From Syngnathus acus (Eukaryota; Chordata; Actinopteri; Syngnathiformes; Syngnathidae), in contig NC_051105.1 in NCBI RefSeq assembly GCF_901709675.1, positions 7,307,104 through 7,371,103 of the forward strand: a stretch of 64,000 bases of DNA. The letters are read 5' to 3'. A model generated the notes under the pieces. That model was given only the letters and a program-made list of their open reading frames with translations, was not told the origin of the DNA and ran no database searches. How positions within the stretch are numbered: position 1 is the first letter of the stretch; each line of letters begins with the position of its first letter. Position numbers and translations under genes: made by a program. Below, one piece after another: positions 1 to 17,239 of the stretch.

Positions 1-3000
1 AAGTGTGCTGACAGTTATTAATTTGCGCCACGCGTCGTATGATAGTTTTCCTATAGTACGATTAAAATGGTTGTTGGTGGAAAAATGATTCTCTATAAAA
101 ATCAAAGTGTAAACTTGTGTTTGATCTGTTCTATCAATTAATTAAAAAACGGGGAGTTGTATTTAATAATGTGGTGCAAATGAGATGGAGATGAGATAAA
201 ATATTCATTTTGTTATCAGGGGAATCAGCCCGTGGGCTTTTTTGTCTTCACTCCGGTTCAAAATGGTGTCCATATGGCAACGGTGTACAGTATAGTTTTT
301 TGCAAGGAGATTGGTGCGATGCCTCGTGGCGTTAGAGGAGGCCGTCTTGCTGTGACAAAACTGTTGCAGAGATGTGACGTGAGATAATGAGGCTGTTGTA
401 AGCCTTAAGTATGGAGCCAGGCCCCTGGGGCGACCCATCTGAGCGACCGAGCTTGCTCACTCCTAAAAAAAAAAAAAAAAAATGCATTGCCTTCATAAAG
501 TTTATCACTTTTGCTTTCAAGCGACAAAACCTCTTAACTGCTCTTTTTTTCTCCCCTAACTTTTGCAGTTGTGTCGTCTCAAGGCGGCTTGACTTTGAGC
601 TATTTATAGCCTCTTCTATGCACCCCACCGGAGGATCATATGATGTTGGGTTCTGACAACGTATTTGATGGCAAACCTGGGTTGCATTTCCTGTAGCGCC
701 GCCAAGGTCTTTGGAACAGAAATTAATGGGAATGCACAGAGGGAGGTTTGTCACTCTCTTTTTATCATTTCATACCGATGATCTTTTGGTGCTCTGTTAA
801 TAGTCTATAAAAAAGTGGTGTTTATAACTAAAATCCAAAATGAGTCATACCCTGATCACATTTTGAGTTAGTTACAAAAGACACAAATTAAAATTGCATT
901 GCAAGAAAAAAGTTTTTGAATTTTGAAACTATCTGCGGGCTCCCTCTGTAAAATTTGCGTGCTTTTTGTTTTTCATGAGTGACGTTGCTGGTTGCATCAC
1001 ACCTTGCTAGCTCAGTTAGTTAACGTAGCTATTAATTATGTTGGCAGTCACGTTATGTGTTTGTGCTTCAGTAACAAAAACAAAAAACAATAAGAGTATT
1101 TTGTATGTGGAGCCTCAAAACCTGTTACAAGTTCTCAGGGACTCAATTGCTTGGCGTCCATCGAAGAGTTGCTAACTGTAATACATTTTGCAATGGTCCA
1201 TTTCAGTCAAGTTGGACCACATTCCTCAGTGCGCGATGGGCCGTAGGCTTACTGAAGATTCTAAATTATTCGTAGGTGAGAATGTGAGTATGACTGATTG
1301 TTTGTTTATTTGTCTACCGCTTGCTCAAGACAACTGGAATAGACATAAACTCACATCCCAATGAAAACAAGTGCTTTAGAAAAATGAAGTGAAAGCTCAT
1401 ACGTTGGCGGCTGTTCGCCCGAAAACCTCCATCACTTAGTTCGATGAACAGCACGTGTTTTTTTTATAAAAAAAAAAAAAATCCCTTTGTGTGTTCAATT
1501 TAGAGCAACAACTCACTCCACATTTTCTATTTGTGTGCTGCCGATTGCGGCACATGGAGCAAAACAATCCTGCTGTGGCTGCTGCACACAGAGAATTGCT
1601 ATAATGTTTCATTACACAGGCAGTGTAATCCCACTACTGCTACTCCGACTACCGCTAATGCCACAGTATAATTGGAGAGTGCTTTGTGTTGCTTTGCACG
1701 CTGCCAACGTGCTTGATGATCGTTGGCGCGCATACTCGTACCGCGCGACCTCTCGGGCCGTTATTTTTGGAAGGCAACCTTTCTTTCTCTTCATCTTTGC
1801 CCGCAAACAAATATACTACACCAGCAGTTTAGCTGACATTTATTTGGCTGTAAAATACAAGATGAAATGTAATACATGCAAATAACTATCAATCCAAATC
1901 TGCATTTTAAATTACGATTTGATTTCAATCGTGCTGGACACATTCCCATCTATGCAGTATTTGTATTTTGTGGCATGCAAAGGAATTTGGAACGACAGGA
2001 AATTATGTTTCAGAAAATGTGATCTGATTTTGATCCGAGTCAAAACAGTAGACAAATGCAGCGTGCTAAGAATAAGCAATTTTGTTTTCATGTTTTTATG
2101 AGAAAAACAATGTCAAAAGTCGAGATACTAGACAGACTAATGTGAACACTTGTTTACGGTAAAATTTACCATCTAATTGAGGAATATTCAATTCGTCCGT
2201 CTGTCCATATACGTTGCTGGTCTAGATAGAAGAACAAAGTTATATTCAGAATATTTTTTTGTAATATTTGGTAAAGTTTTAGAAATTGTTTCTGACACAC
2301 ACAAAGAATAAGCAGATGGCTCCTGATTGCCGGTTATTTTTGAACACCCTGTTCTAAGTAACTGTCAGCAATTGTATGCTCGTCATCACGAGGAGGCTCA
2401 GTGTTTAGCACGAATTGTGACAGTAGCTGTCAGAAGACTGTATGATGCTCTCCATGCCACTTTCTCCCAAGGGTAAAACTAAAAACATTGTATTTTAAAA
2501 TACTTTGCGGAAACCTACAGTCATGTTACGTGAAAAATTGCATGACTTTTATAAAATCCCACTGTTTGTGAGAGCCTGAAGGTGTCTTTGATTTGTGATT
2601 GGATGGCAAGCAGAAGAAGGAAGAGGATTGTCTGCAGGTGTCTGCAGGTAAAAAGCTGATAGATGCCACAAATGCTGCTTGGAAGTTTTCTTTATTGACA
2701 TTACCCGTTCATTTTTACCATTAAGTGGTTATTGATCGACCGTTGCAGTTTAGTGCCTGTCTTTTTGCTGTCACAGAAGGGTGTTTGGTGAATTTGCTGA
2801 TGGCTGACACAGGGATTTAAGGCTGCCGGTCGGCTAGTGTTAGTGGGTACCGTTTGTTGTATCAGAGGATAGACTTGAATATTTTGCTACTGGTTTCATT
2901 TTAGGTAAATATTCCCACACAGGCATTGCAGCTAGTTTTCCGTGCAAAGTTAACTCCTGTTGATTTTAGTGAGGCCTCCATACTGTTGGCGATTCTTCGA

Positions 3001-3468
3001 CTTCAAACTGTGAAACGAAGTTGACGTGCCGACTCGTGATTTCAACCCCCAATATATATCTTGTCCCAGCGTATACGCCATTTACGAAGTACAGATGTAT
3101 AAAGTACCTCAAGGCAACAATTGTATTTCATGGCTGAGCTATATTGCCTTTATTGCTTGAAGATGACATTGACACTTGGTGCCATCATGCCAAAAAGCTT
3201 GCATTCGAAATGTAGAGCATGAGAGAAAATTGAAGGTGGGAGGGAGGGAGAGGCTAATAGGAGTCTCAAGTGGGCTCTCCTGCAGATGTTCAAGAAATAC
3301 AAAGAGCTGCAAATGTCAGACTCATTGGCTGGACTGCAAGTGGTCACTCAACCATGGGATTAAAAGCATTTAAGCCTTGTATCACCCCCATCTCCTTTTT
3401 TTTTATTTTGGACCATTCAGCAGGGAAGGAAATGGAACAATCACTGGTGTTTGGGTGTTTATTGCTGA
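1..3468. other. Intergenic, no gene recognised
   Basis: I see no exon with recognisable homology on either strand. The stretch is AT-rich with homopolymer runs (A-run near 465-481, T and A runs near 1458-1480). Open frames here are short and show no domain or conserved pattern. By human synteny the neighbour beyond cnmd would be SUGT1, but none of its conserved C-terminal sequence is visible. Confidence 0.6.
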
Positions 3469-3476
3469 TGTGTGTG

Positions 3477-3508
<32 letters not shown>

Positions 3509-3518
3509 CGTGTGTGTT
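3469..3518. repeat. (TG)n microsatellite
   Basis: About 50 bp of TG dinucleotide with a few TT and CG interruptions. Cysteine/valine-rich and histidine/threonine-rich frames across it are artefacts of the repeat. Confidence 0.95.
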
Positions 3519-6469
3519 TGCCAGCATCTGTGAATATACCACAGTGGTTTCTTGCAGCAAAAAAAAGGAAGCATAATGAGCAAAGCCTAAAAGGGTTTCT
3601 GTGTTGTGGTTAAGGTGCAAAATGGTCTGTCACTACTGTTTATTTCATTCATGTCTGGATGTAATGGAAAACATGCAATCAAATGTAGGCCGCCGCGACT
3701 AGCAGAGTGCTTCACTTCACACTTCTAATGCCTCCTGGTCAACAGCAGGCATATTTATGGGCAGCTATTGACGTTTTTATACGGACCTCGAGGGAGCGTA
3801 GGGGGGCCTTGATTAGAGCGTGCCACAAAATAAATCCCGGACAAGAGGCATTCCGAGTGGCTTTTTAATTCAGTTGTCACAGCGGTGGCGTCCCCCGCCT
3901 GCGTTTTCTTGTTTCGCAGTGATGAAAACGCAGGTGGAGGGTTGAGCGAATTCCGCCCGCCACCGCCGCAGACATTTTTTTCTTTTTTTCTCTCTTCGCA
4001 CACTAGTGGAGGTTTGCAGTGTGGCCGCTGGGCACAGTGGGTCAGTGCTCACAAAGCTCTGTTTGTTTCATGGGCCTGCAGGGCTGCCTGGGTAAGCTCG
4101 GCTCCAGAGGGATGCACCGTCTCACACGCTGAGCACGCTCTCTGACGCATTCATCTCCTCTCCTCAATAGGGGTTTATACGTCTCCTCTTATGAGACGGA
4201 GAAGGGAAAACAAGACTTTCTGCAAACAGGGCCTCGGGATAACATATTTCACTGTTGTTGCTCCCTCTTTTGTTGGAATGCCATCTTTCAGCGGTTGCTT
4301 GTGGTGAAATGGTGGGCTTTTTGTGTGTTGTTGTTGGTTTTGTTCTGTCTTTCTTTGTGCTTTTCATCTTCTTTGTCTTGCGCAGACACACGCTTTTGTC
4401 TCGTGCAGCTGGATCAACATATTCCGAGAAGGTGGGAGATAGTGCTCAAATGAAGAAATAGCTGACAGCAAAACGCACCAAAGCTCAGTTGAATTGAACT
4501 GAATTGTATGCATAGGGAGAACATGCACATTTTACGTAGCTGAGATTGGCTTCTGATGCTAGTAGCTAGGTAGCCACCACCTGTCAACTTTTTACCAAAA
4601 TTTGGTATGATTTTTTTTTCAGCTAGTCACACCTAAAACTATCTTGCTGGTTTCATAGAATACTTTAAATTGTCCAAGGTGTATTCTCACCCCAAATCAA
4701 CCGGGATGGAAAATTAATGAGCACAGCAGTATAGAAAATGAATTTCTGGATCCCCCAATCACCCTGAAATGTTTCATCCGTTTGCGCTGTTTGACAAGAA
4801 TGAGCCGTAAAGATGTCGACGGCTATGTTAGCTTCTTGCCCAAGTTGCTGGCTGATCAAAATGTTTTGTATCTATTGGATTACGGTACCACCATCTCGTT
4901 GGACACGACAATGGAGCGCCCCTAAAACCCGGCATATTTTCAACTCCTTGAACACCTTGAGAATGATACCCTCACATCACTCAAGTCCGAACGACACTGT
5001 TGTTGTGGGCGACGGCAATCTGCAGTCCACACATAAGTCAATGATTGAAGGGAAGAGATGTGACACGCAGCGGGATGATTTAGTTTAATGACCATGGCGC
5101 TGACAGTGCTGTGATGGAAATTGGACTCCCCCTTGCAAATTTACATCACTGGAGGCTACTTCGGGGGGCTCTTTTGGCGGCTGCCATGCAGAGCGCGAGC
5201 CGTCAGGAGGTCCTGGATATGTCACGCTTGTCACCTTCCTTTAAGTGCATGTGCAGACGTGGGAGAAGGATTAATATTATATAGCCTACGGAAGAGCACA
5301 GGACGCCTTATCAGCGGAGCAGATGTGATAAGCACCTCTACCCCCATGAAAACCCGCACAAATCTCCCGCAGAAGAGACAAGCATCTCTTTGTGTCGTTT
5401 CCTCACACTGCTGAGTTTCAATGCGGTTGTACGTGTTGGCAGATATGATGCAATTTCACATCTGTTGTAGTTTGATGTGCCTGGATCACACTGTGTGAAA
5501 TCATCCTGATCGCAACACGGCTCCTCTCAATTATTTAGAGAGGTGGCATATGGCTTTGGAGATAGTAATCAGATTTCTTTTGATTTTTTATCCTTGTTCC
5601 TTTTTTTTTTTTCTTGGTCACAGCTATTCAGAGTAGCCCAAAAGCTCAAATAACAGCAGCATTATCGGGCCGCTCAGCTTCCGTACCCTCTTTCTCCTTT
5701 CATCAGGGTGAAGCAAAGAAAAAGGTTTAATCAAAATGTCACTTTTATAGAAATATTTTCCATCATCGCTACGACACTCATCTCACATTAGTTCACATCA
5801 ATACAGATGTCAGCATGGGCAAATTGCATTGCCTTCAAACACATTGGGAGCTGTGAATGGAAGATGCGGCAGACCTCGCTGTCACTTCAGTTTTATCGGA
5901 GAAGTACGGAGTGGAACCATGGAAACAACATGTGACACATAAAAACACATGAAGGCCAGCCAATACTTAAACGACAATTTATTGCAAATGCTGCAGTCGC
6001 AAAAGCGACACGATGTCAGGGGGATAGCTTTTAGCGTGCTGCAATACACATTAAGGCGCCACAATACTTACATATGCTTGCTAATTGTAGACACTGTGTT
6101 TGTTAGTGTGAAAGAAAAAAGAACTACTGCTTTTAAAATTGATATTACCAATACTTGTGTTTACCACTGATGAATGCTGAGAGACACTACCGCTAAGCTA
6201 AAATGCTAAAGAATAAATAAATGAGGCTAGTTTGTATATCATGGCGTATCACAGCCAAGCTCAATAAAAGTTGCTACATGTAGGCAGAAATCACTGTCAA
6301 TCAAAGTCTTATGTTATGACATCACTGTAATGTGGACATTTGGTTAATGCAATGATCTGATGATGCTTTGACATCTGTGCTTTTTTGTTTCCATTATTTG
6401 CTGAAAACGTTACTGAGCTAAACAAAAAGGCTTCTGTGATTTAGTTGTTTCATAGGTTTAGCCGAGATA
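3519..6469. other. Intergenic, no gene recognised
   Basis: This stretch lies downstream of the cnmd 3' end. No coding exon, RNA gene or clear repeat family was recognised. Open frames up to about 97 codons (for example 5121-5414) have no conserved features and no flanking splice context. Confidence 0.55.
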
Positions 6470-6475
6470 TTTATT
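6470..6475 (-). other. cnmd: Candidate cnmd polyadenylation signal
   Basis: The minus strand reads AATAAA about 230 bp after the cnmd stop codon (6704). It is the first canonical hexamer seen there, so it is a reasonable 3' end, but cleavage has not been shown. Confidence 0.45.
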
Positions 6476-6703
6476 GGCCCATATCAGCGCTAGTGATCAA
6501 AAAAGACATGATTGTAAAAATGTCTTTATGCACTTTTATACGAGATTCTTTCTCCGCATTCACACAGTCATGTTATGCTTAACGTGCTATCATTCTTGAA
6601 ATGTCCCGCTTGCGAGTAGTTCTCTGCTAGTCTAACTTGAAAAGAAAGTGTAGCGGCACACAAGCAGAAAGTTGAGAGACCTTTAGGGTCTTGGGTGCAT
6701 TGC

Positions 6704-11523
<4,820 letters not shown>

Positions 11524-13246
11524 TGTCGCCCTGCCCTGCCTCTCGTCTTCCCTGAAAACTCTCCCACTGAGACTCCCGTTGTGGCCCGAGGTTCATTTTC
11601 ACAGGTCAGTGTGAATGACGTGCAGAGGAATTTTTTCCCTCTTGATGTTACCTGTGGGCGTGTCGTGCAGTCGTGCCAAACTAAAACCACTTTTATTTCA
11701 AAAGTCTGAACTGAGTGATAAGTGTCATCAACTGCAGAGGCGGAAAGCTTGTTTCAGTTTGTGTGCTCCAGTGTGATTAATGCCGCCTTTATCCTCTTAA
11801 TAGTTTAATGAGCTCTGTGATCCGCAGCACTGCATCGTAGCGTCAGCACGCACAATCAAACACGAGCGCAGGGCTTAATTCATTAAGGTTGCGCTTGGAA
11901 AGCCAACTCGGCGGTCGGGGCCAGTCACATGATCTCACTCACGCTACAAATGGAAAAGAACGAGGGGGGGGGGGGGGGAACAAACAGGGTAAGAGAGTCA
12001 AATATGCAGTGCTGCTGTTGCTTGGAAACAGATTGAACCTCATTTTCTGGATAATTGGTATGCTGGAAGGCAATCAGAAAGGTGATGGAGTTATTTGACC
12101 TTTGAAAAAAAAATATGCAATTGTGAAGCGCATTTGATCAACAACGCAGTATTTGCATGCAAATTGAAGGCAGCACACGGAATGACTACGACACTGTCTT
12201 ATGCACGTTATCAGTTTAGCACAAGACCACATTTAGGAGCCAGATGAGGTTATTTAGCCAATTCTCACATTCGTTTTATGAGCTTTCATGCAAAAAGTAA
12301 TGAACTGTAATGGTTGAGAAATGAGCATATTGAAAATAAATAAATGAATGAATAATGACAAGAATAACACATTACGGCATTTGTCATTATTCATCACTTG
12401 AGAATTTAGTTGGACTTGGGCAAAAACTATGTGTTCAGAAGAACTATTTAATTTTCTTCAGTTTTTAATCTGCATTAAAGTTTTGGCAAATTATAGTAGT
12501 TTTGCAGTGAATTATATTTTGGGGAGCTGTATTGATTGTGAAATTAGCATATTTTAAGTGTTTGGGTTTCTGTTGTTACACAATGTCAAAATGAAATGAA
12601 TAAATGTATAAACACACATCTTTTAGCAGTTTGGGAAAGTTTTTAGTCGTTTCAGTCGACATTTTGGGCACAGCAGGTCTGAATATTGATGAGATTATTC
12701 AGATGAATCTATTTTCAAGATCATTTGGTTGCATTTTGTATAGAAAGTGCGATGATTGGATTTTAAGGGGTTGGTTTTTTTGTCAGTGAATAGTTTCATA
12801 TGGAGATAAAAAACGTTTACATCCATGGCAATCTATAATTTTTTGTCATTTACATTCATGAAAATAAATTAGTAAGTGAATCGATTAATAAATACATATA
12901 AATAATGCCCATATTTTCAGATGAGCAGTTAGTAGGATTTTGTACCAAATGTAGTATTACTTATTTAAATCCTATATAGCATTACAGCATTTATGTGAAA
13001 TCTTATGCGTTGTCAATAAAAGAGATTTTGGACCAGTGAGACTCTATGGCAATAATAACAGAAGAAATACATATTTTCAATTGAAATGTGATTACTTTTA
13101 CCAAAGTGGGGTGGCCATTTTGGAGCCTTTTTGACCAAATTAAATGATCAGCTATATATATTATTTTTTTAAGTATTGATCATATCGTGCAATTCCAGAA
13201 AAGATGCCGGTATTGACTTGTAACACAAACATTCATCTTTCATTTT

Positions 13247-13252
13247 TTTATT
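13247..13252 (-). other. pcdh8: Candidate pcdh8 polyadenylation signal
   Basis: AATAAA on the minus strand about 300 bp after the pcdh8 stop codon. This placement is from position only. Confidence 0.35.
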
Positions 13253-13555
13253 TGTGCAACAACGTGACCAAGAAAAAAAACACACCACTAACAATGTTCA
13301 TATTGATTGTTTTTCACAGCAGAAGAGCCCCTTGATGCCCCATGTCCCCTTTTAAATAACACATGCTCTTGAAAAGTCATAATAAAAGTCCTTATCATTT
13401 ACACTGAAGCCTTATGAAAAATATATTATTAATGTACAAAATTTTGCATATTCCACATGATCTCACACGTTAAGATAGGCCAACAGACAAATGACATACA
13501 ACCAATCACAACACACAGTCGAGTCAGTTACAATGTAGTGTACAATGGAATGTTT

Positions 13556-13869
13556 TTAAGAGTTTGTGTACTCTGGAATGGAGATCTCGTCAGTTTCCTG
13601 TATTCTGGCAGGTGTGGGCGGGCCGACGAGAATATAATCAAACTCCTGGTGTTGAACTTTTTCGTACACGCTTTGCAGGCCGTTGCCTTTGGGCACGTGC
13701 GATGGATAGTAGTGTTCCCTCCTGGTGTCCCGAGGAAGCGAAGCCGTCTTGGAGAAAGTCGTCAGGTTGGACCCGGAGGCCACGCTGGTATTGGGCCTGG
13801 TGGCCGACGGGCTCCAGCATCTGTCCGAGTGGCCCAGCACTTTGCACTCGCTCGTGCACGCCCACAGAG
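13556..13869 (-). CDS. pcdh8: pcdh8 exon 3 (C-terminus)
   Basis: The acceptor CCGCAG leads into a phase-1 codon; 103 residues after the split codon, with TAA at 13556-13558. It begins LWACTSECK and ends SIPEYTNS. Confidence 0.95.
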
Positions 13870-16800
13870 CTGCGGAGGAGAACGACATTCATTGTTTGAC
13901 CTCGATGCGAGATAATTGCCACGACGCCGTGATGCTCACCGTTTGTGGGGGGCGAGTCTTTTTTGTGCACGTCCCCGCTTATGTCGGAATCGCTGTCGTT
14001 AAAGTCGCTGTCCCCTTTGCCGCTGTCCTTGCCGCTGATGTGAGGGTCCCTCGCTGAGATTGTTGTGAACGAATTACCCTTCCATATTGTTATTGGTCTG
14101 ACGGCTTCCTTGCCGTAGCCGGGCAGAGTGGAATAGCCCTGAAAGTCACAGAAGAGAGGAAATGAGCCGAGGTAAAAGGCAAGACACACTTTCATTATGT
14201 CCACAATCCAATGATTCAACCAGTGTTGACCTCTACGCTGTTGAGGTGGTCTATCTCGGCTGGGAGCGCCTTTGACTGGTCCCCAGCCAATCACAATCAG
14301 ACATGGAGGCAGACACTCAAATTATCAGTGATCCATGAATGCATTTTCTACACAGTCTTTCTTGTTCAGGGTCGAGCAGAGTAGGCACAACGCTTCACCC
14401 AGGCGAAAAGCGGCCTCCACCCTTGACTGGTCACCAGTCAGCCACAGGGCTCGTATAGCAACCGACACGCATTCAAACCATTAGAGTTCCCTGCACTGAA
14501 GTTATCCAAATGTGCCAACAGACTATTCGCATCCCATGACTGACTTACCTTTAATTTGCCCTCCATGACCCTGTTGTTGGGCTCAAAGACGCCCGCCGCC
14601 TGGTGCCCGTCCTCGCAGGTCATCTCGGCCACATTGCTGGCGGCCACGGGCGGCTGCTCTTGGAAGGTGTGCGGCTCAAAGGCTGTGCCCATGTGACCGA
14701 CGATCAGCTTGTCCACGCGTCCGCTCTCCACACTCTCGGCCTTTTTGGGTGCCTCCTCCCTGTCATCGTAGCCCTCCCTCGTCTCTTTCCTGCGTCGGCT
14801 GCAAATGGTTGTGATGAGAATGATAGCTAGCAGGAGGAGGGAGCAGCTCCCCGCCAGGATGATAATGACGGCCACGGACGTGTCCCACTCAAATAGATAC
14901 TCGTCGCCGTCCTGAGCGGATGAGGGCACGCTGGGGACTGTGCCCTCGATGAAATTGAAGTGTATGATCGCACTGGAGGTCAGAGAAGGAGAGCCGTTGT
15001 CGCTGACTGACACCACCACTTTGACATTGTCCGTGAGGTCGTACGTCAACTGTCGGCTCACGTGCACCTTCCCTGTGTCTTTGTCTACTGAGAAACCCAG
15101 CAGCCCCCCTTCTGTGATTTTGTAGGACAGCTGCGCGTTCAGGCCCTCGTCTGCGTCCGTGGCCTTTATCTGCGTAACCACGTAACCCGCAGGGGCGTCT
15201 TTAGGCAGAAAGACATCCGCAGAGCCTTTGTAAAGAGGCGGTTCGATAATAGAAGGCTCGTTGTCGTTCTGATCGACTATTTTCAAACGGATGACGGCCG
15301 TGCTCTGCAGCTGCGGGGAGCCGCCGTCGCTGGCTTGGACGTGCACGTCCAACTGCCTCATGACCTCGTAGTTGAAACTTCGCAGGGCGTAGATGGACCC
15401 TGACACCGAATTGAGCGAGACAAAGGTGTTCACGGGGGACCCCATAATCAGACTGTCCACGAGTCTGTAGGTAATTTTGCCGTTGTAGGCCAAATCGGCA
15501 TCTGTGGCCTCCACGGTGGCGAGGTAGGCTCCGGGGGCGTTGTTCTCCGCCACCGACACCTCGTACACGGGCTTGGTGAAGTGGGGCGCATTGTCGTTCT
15601 CGTCGCTGATTCGGATGGTGTACTGGGTGATCTTTCTGAGAGGGGGTGACCCGAAATCCTCGGCCATGACTGTGAGGTTGTACTCGCTGATCCTTTCGCG
15701 GTCTAAGGGGGCCGCTGTCACTATCATGTAGCTGTCCTCATAGGCTTGCCGTAGTTTGAAGTGGTCGTGACCGTAGAGGGTGCAGTGGACTTGGCTGTTG
15801 ACCCCAGAGTCCCGGTCCGAGGTTGTGACCAAGGCCACCAGGCTGTCCTTTTCCGCTGCCTCACTTATGTGTGCTGTGCCTGTGGTGATAGAGGTCATGG
15901 GGGTGATGCTGATGCCTGGTGCGTTGTCATTGACGTCGCTCACGTGAATGACGATTTTGCAAACCGAGGGCGTCGGGTTGGGGCCCAGGTCGGTGGCTTG
16001 CACGTCCAGCTCGTACGTACGCTTGTCCTCAAAGTCCACCGGGCTCCTGAGGGTCAGGCGGCCCGATTTGCTATCCACGTGGAAAAGATCCCGGATCTCG
16101 TGAGAAACCTGTTTTCCGAAACCGTAGACAACCTCGCCATTCGGACCTTCGTCAGCGTCTACCGCGTTCAGGTCCAGGATCACGCTGCCGACCGGTGCGT
16201 CCTCTGGCAAACTCACCGAGAAACTATTTTGATCAAAAACCGGACTGTTGTCGTTAAAGTCCGTCACTCGGACGGTTATCTTGGTCAAACCGGACCTGGA
16301 TGGGTTCCCGCCGTCTGTGGCCGTCAGATCCAAAGGGAGCGATGCCTGTTTCTCCCTGTCAAGCTCCTTCATTAAGACCAATTCTGCATATTTAACCCCA
16401 TCTGCTCTCAGGAGCACATCAATGGTGAAGTGACTGTTGACAGAAATCTGATAGCTTTGGATGTAGTTGGAGCCCACGTCCGCGTCCACGGCCGGGTCCA
16501 AAGGAATATGAGAGCCCACGGCTGCGTTTTCCGAAATCTCCACCACAGACTCGGCGCTGGGAAACTCCGGAGAGTTGTCATTGATGTCTTTTACCTCCAC
16601 CTCGACGTGGATCAATCTGTAGCGCTCTTTGGAAAAATTCACCACATCAAAAGTGACGAGACACTGTGGAGTGTGTCGGCACATTCTTTCCCGGTCCATC
16701 CGTTCCCCGACGCTCAGTTGCCCGTCGCTCTCCCTCACCCGAATGAACGAGTCATTAAACTGCCTCATCATTCGAAAATTGGTCCTGGAGGAGTGGGGCG

Positions 16801-16975
16801 GGTTCAAGGACATGTCCTTGGCCAGGTTTCCGATCACCGTGCCCGCCGGCTCCTCCTCATTGCACTGGTAGCGGATCGTATTCCCCTCGGTCCGAGCCAG
16901 AGAGGCGCAGAAAAACGGATGAAAGGAGAGCACAAATATCCACCAGTGGTAATGAGTAGACCTAATAAATTGCAT
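13556..16975 (-). CDS. pcdh8: Protocadherin-8 (delta-2 protocadherin)
   Basis: Calcium-dependent homophilic adhesion protein of the delta-2 family, acting at the cell surface in neural and mesodermal tissue. Exons 14549-16975, 13940-14138 and 13556-13869 join in phases 0 and 1 to give 979 residues. The start is the ATG at 16975, which opens a signal peptide (residues 1 to about 28); the frame upstream has only a GTG. Six cadherin repeats follow, with linker motifs DINDNSPEF (130), DFNDNSPVF (239), DVNDNAPGI (347), DENDNAPHF (458) and DQNDNEPSI (568). The membrane helix spans about 701-725. The tail has [31 protein letters not shown] (846-861) and a last exon with [18 protein letters not shown] and GLQSVYEKV, which match mammalian PCDH8 closely as I recall it. 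The gene is head to head with the papc-type paralogue 37 kb away. Confidence 0.95.
13940..14138 (-). CDS. pcdh8: pcdh8 exon 2 (conserved tail motif)
   Basis: 199 bp, phase 0 in and phase 1 out (donor GTGAGC). It encodes [20 protein letters not shown], then [20 protein letters not shown], the signature shared with the papc paralogue. Confidence 0.95.
14139..14548 (-). other. pcdh8: pcdh8 intron 1
   Basis: 410-bp intron with donor GTAAGT and acceptor TTTCAG. Most of it is dispersed-repeat sequence (see 14343-14460). Confidence 0.9.
14343..14460 (+). repeat. Dispersed teleost repeat fragment in pcdh8 intron 1
   Basis: The segment has the order 'ttttctacac', 'cagggtcg', 'cttcacccaggcg', 'gactggtcaccagtcagcca' and 'cacagggctc'. 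This resembles the fish repeat that usually runs from a TCCA tail through 'ctggtcgccagccaatcaca'. A second piece, with 'gactggtccccagccaatca', lies at about 14271-14292. Identification is from memory of the consensus. Confidence 0.5.
14549..16975 (-). CDS. pcdh8: pcdh8 exon 1 (ectodomain, membrane helix, proximal tail)
   Basis: 2,427 bp, 809 codons, ending MEGKLK before a strong GTAAGT donor in phase 0. As in other delta-protocadherins, one large exon encodes the whole ectodomain and membrane segment. Confidence 0.95.
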
Positions 16976-17231
16976 GTTGATAGTATCCACCGGGACAGCA
17001 GAGTGAGAAATCCGTTCAGCTCTGGAGCGAACTCGCTGCGCACCGACACTGAGAGCTGCGAGCGGGCTGCGGGGAGAAAGTTACTTTGCGCCTTTACGCA
17101 CACGCAGCAGCCAGTCACGGACACGCGTGTCGACGCGTCCCCGACACCTCCAGATTCTGCACTGGCGGGGTTTCGAGCGCACGTCGTGCTAATAAGACCA
17201 AGTGTGGCCAATCCGCGTCTTTAGAATTATA

Positions 17232-17239
17232 TATTTATA
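17232..17239 (-). promoter_or_regulatory. pcdh8: Possible pcdh8 TATA-like element
   Basis: The minus strand reads TATAAATA 257 bp before the pcdh8 ATG, followed within 30 bp by GATTGGCC. This would give a 5' leader of about 230 bases. It is in an AT-rich run, so the match is weak. Confidence 0.3.

Noticed and set aside
2150-2356. Possible second mariner end ('gaacaccctgttc')
   Set aside because: I could not find a matching inverted end or any transposase remnant nearby.
4813-5088. 91-codon frame starting MSTAMLASC
   Set aside because: No homology recognised, no splice context and ordinary intergenic composition.
15761-16375. 204-codon plus-strand frame over pcdh8
   Set aside because: It is antisense to a well-supported cadherin exon, with no protein-like features of its own.
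16430-17224. 264-codon plus-strand frame across the pcdh8 start
   Set aside because: Shadow of the cadherin exon and its GC-rich leader; no homology.
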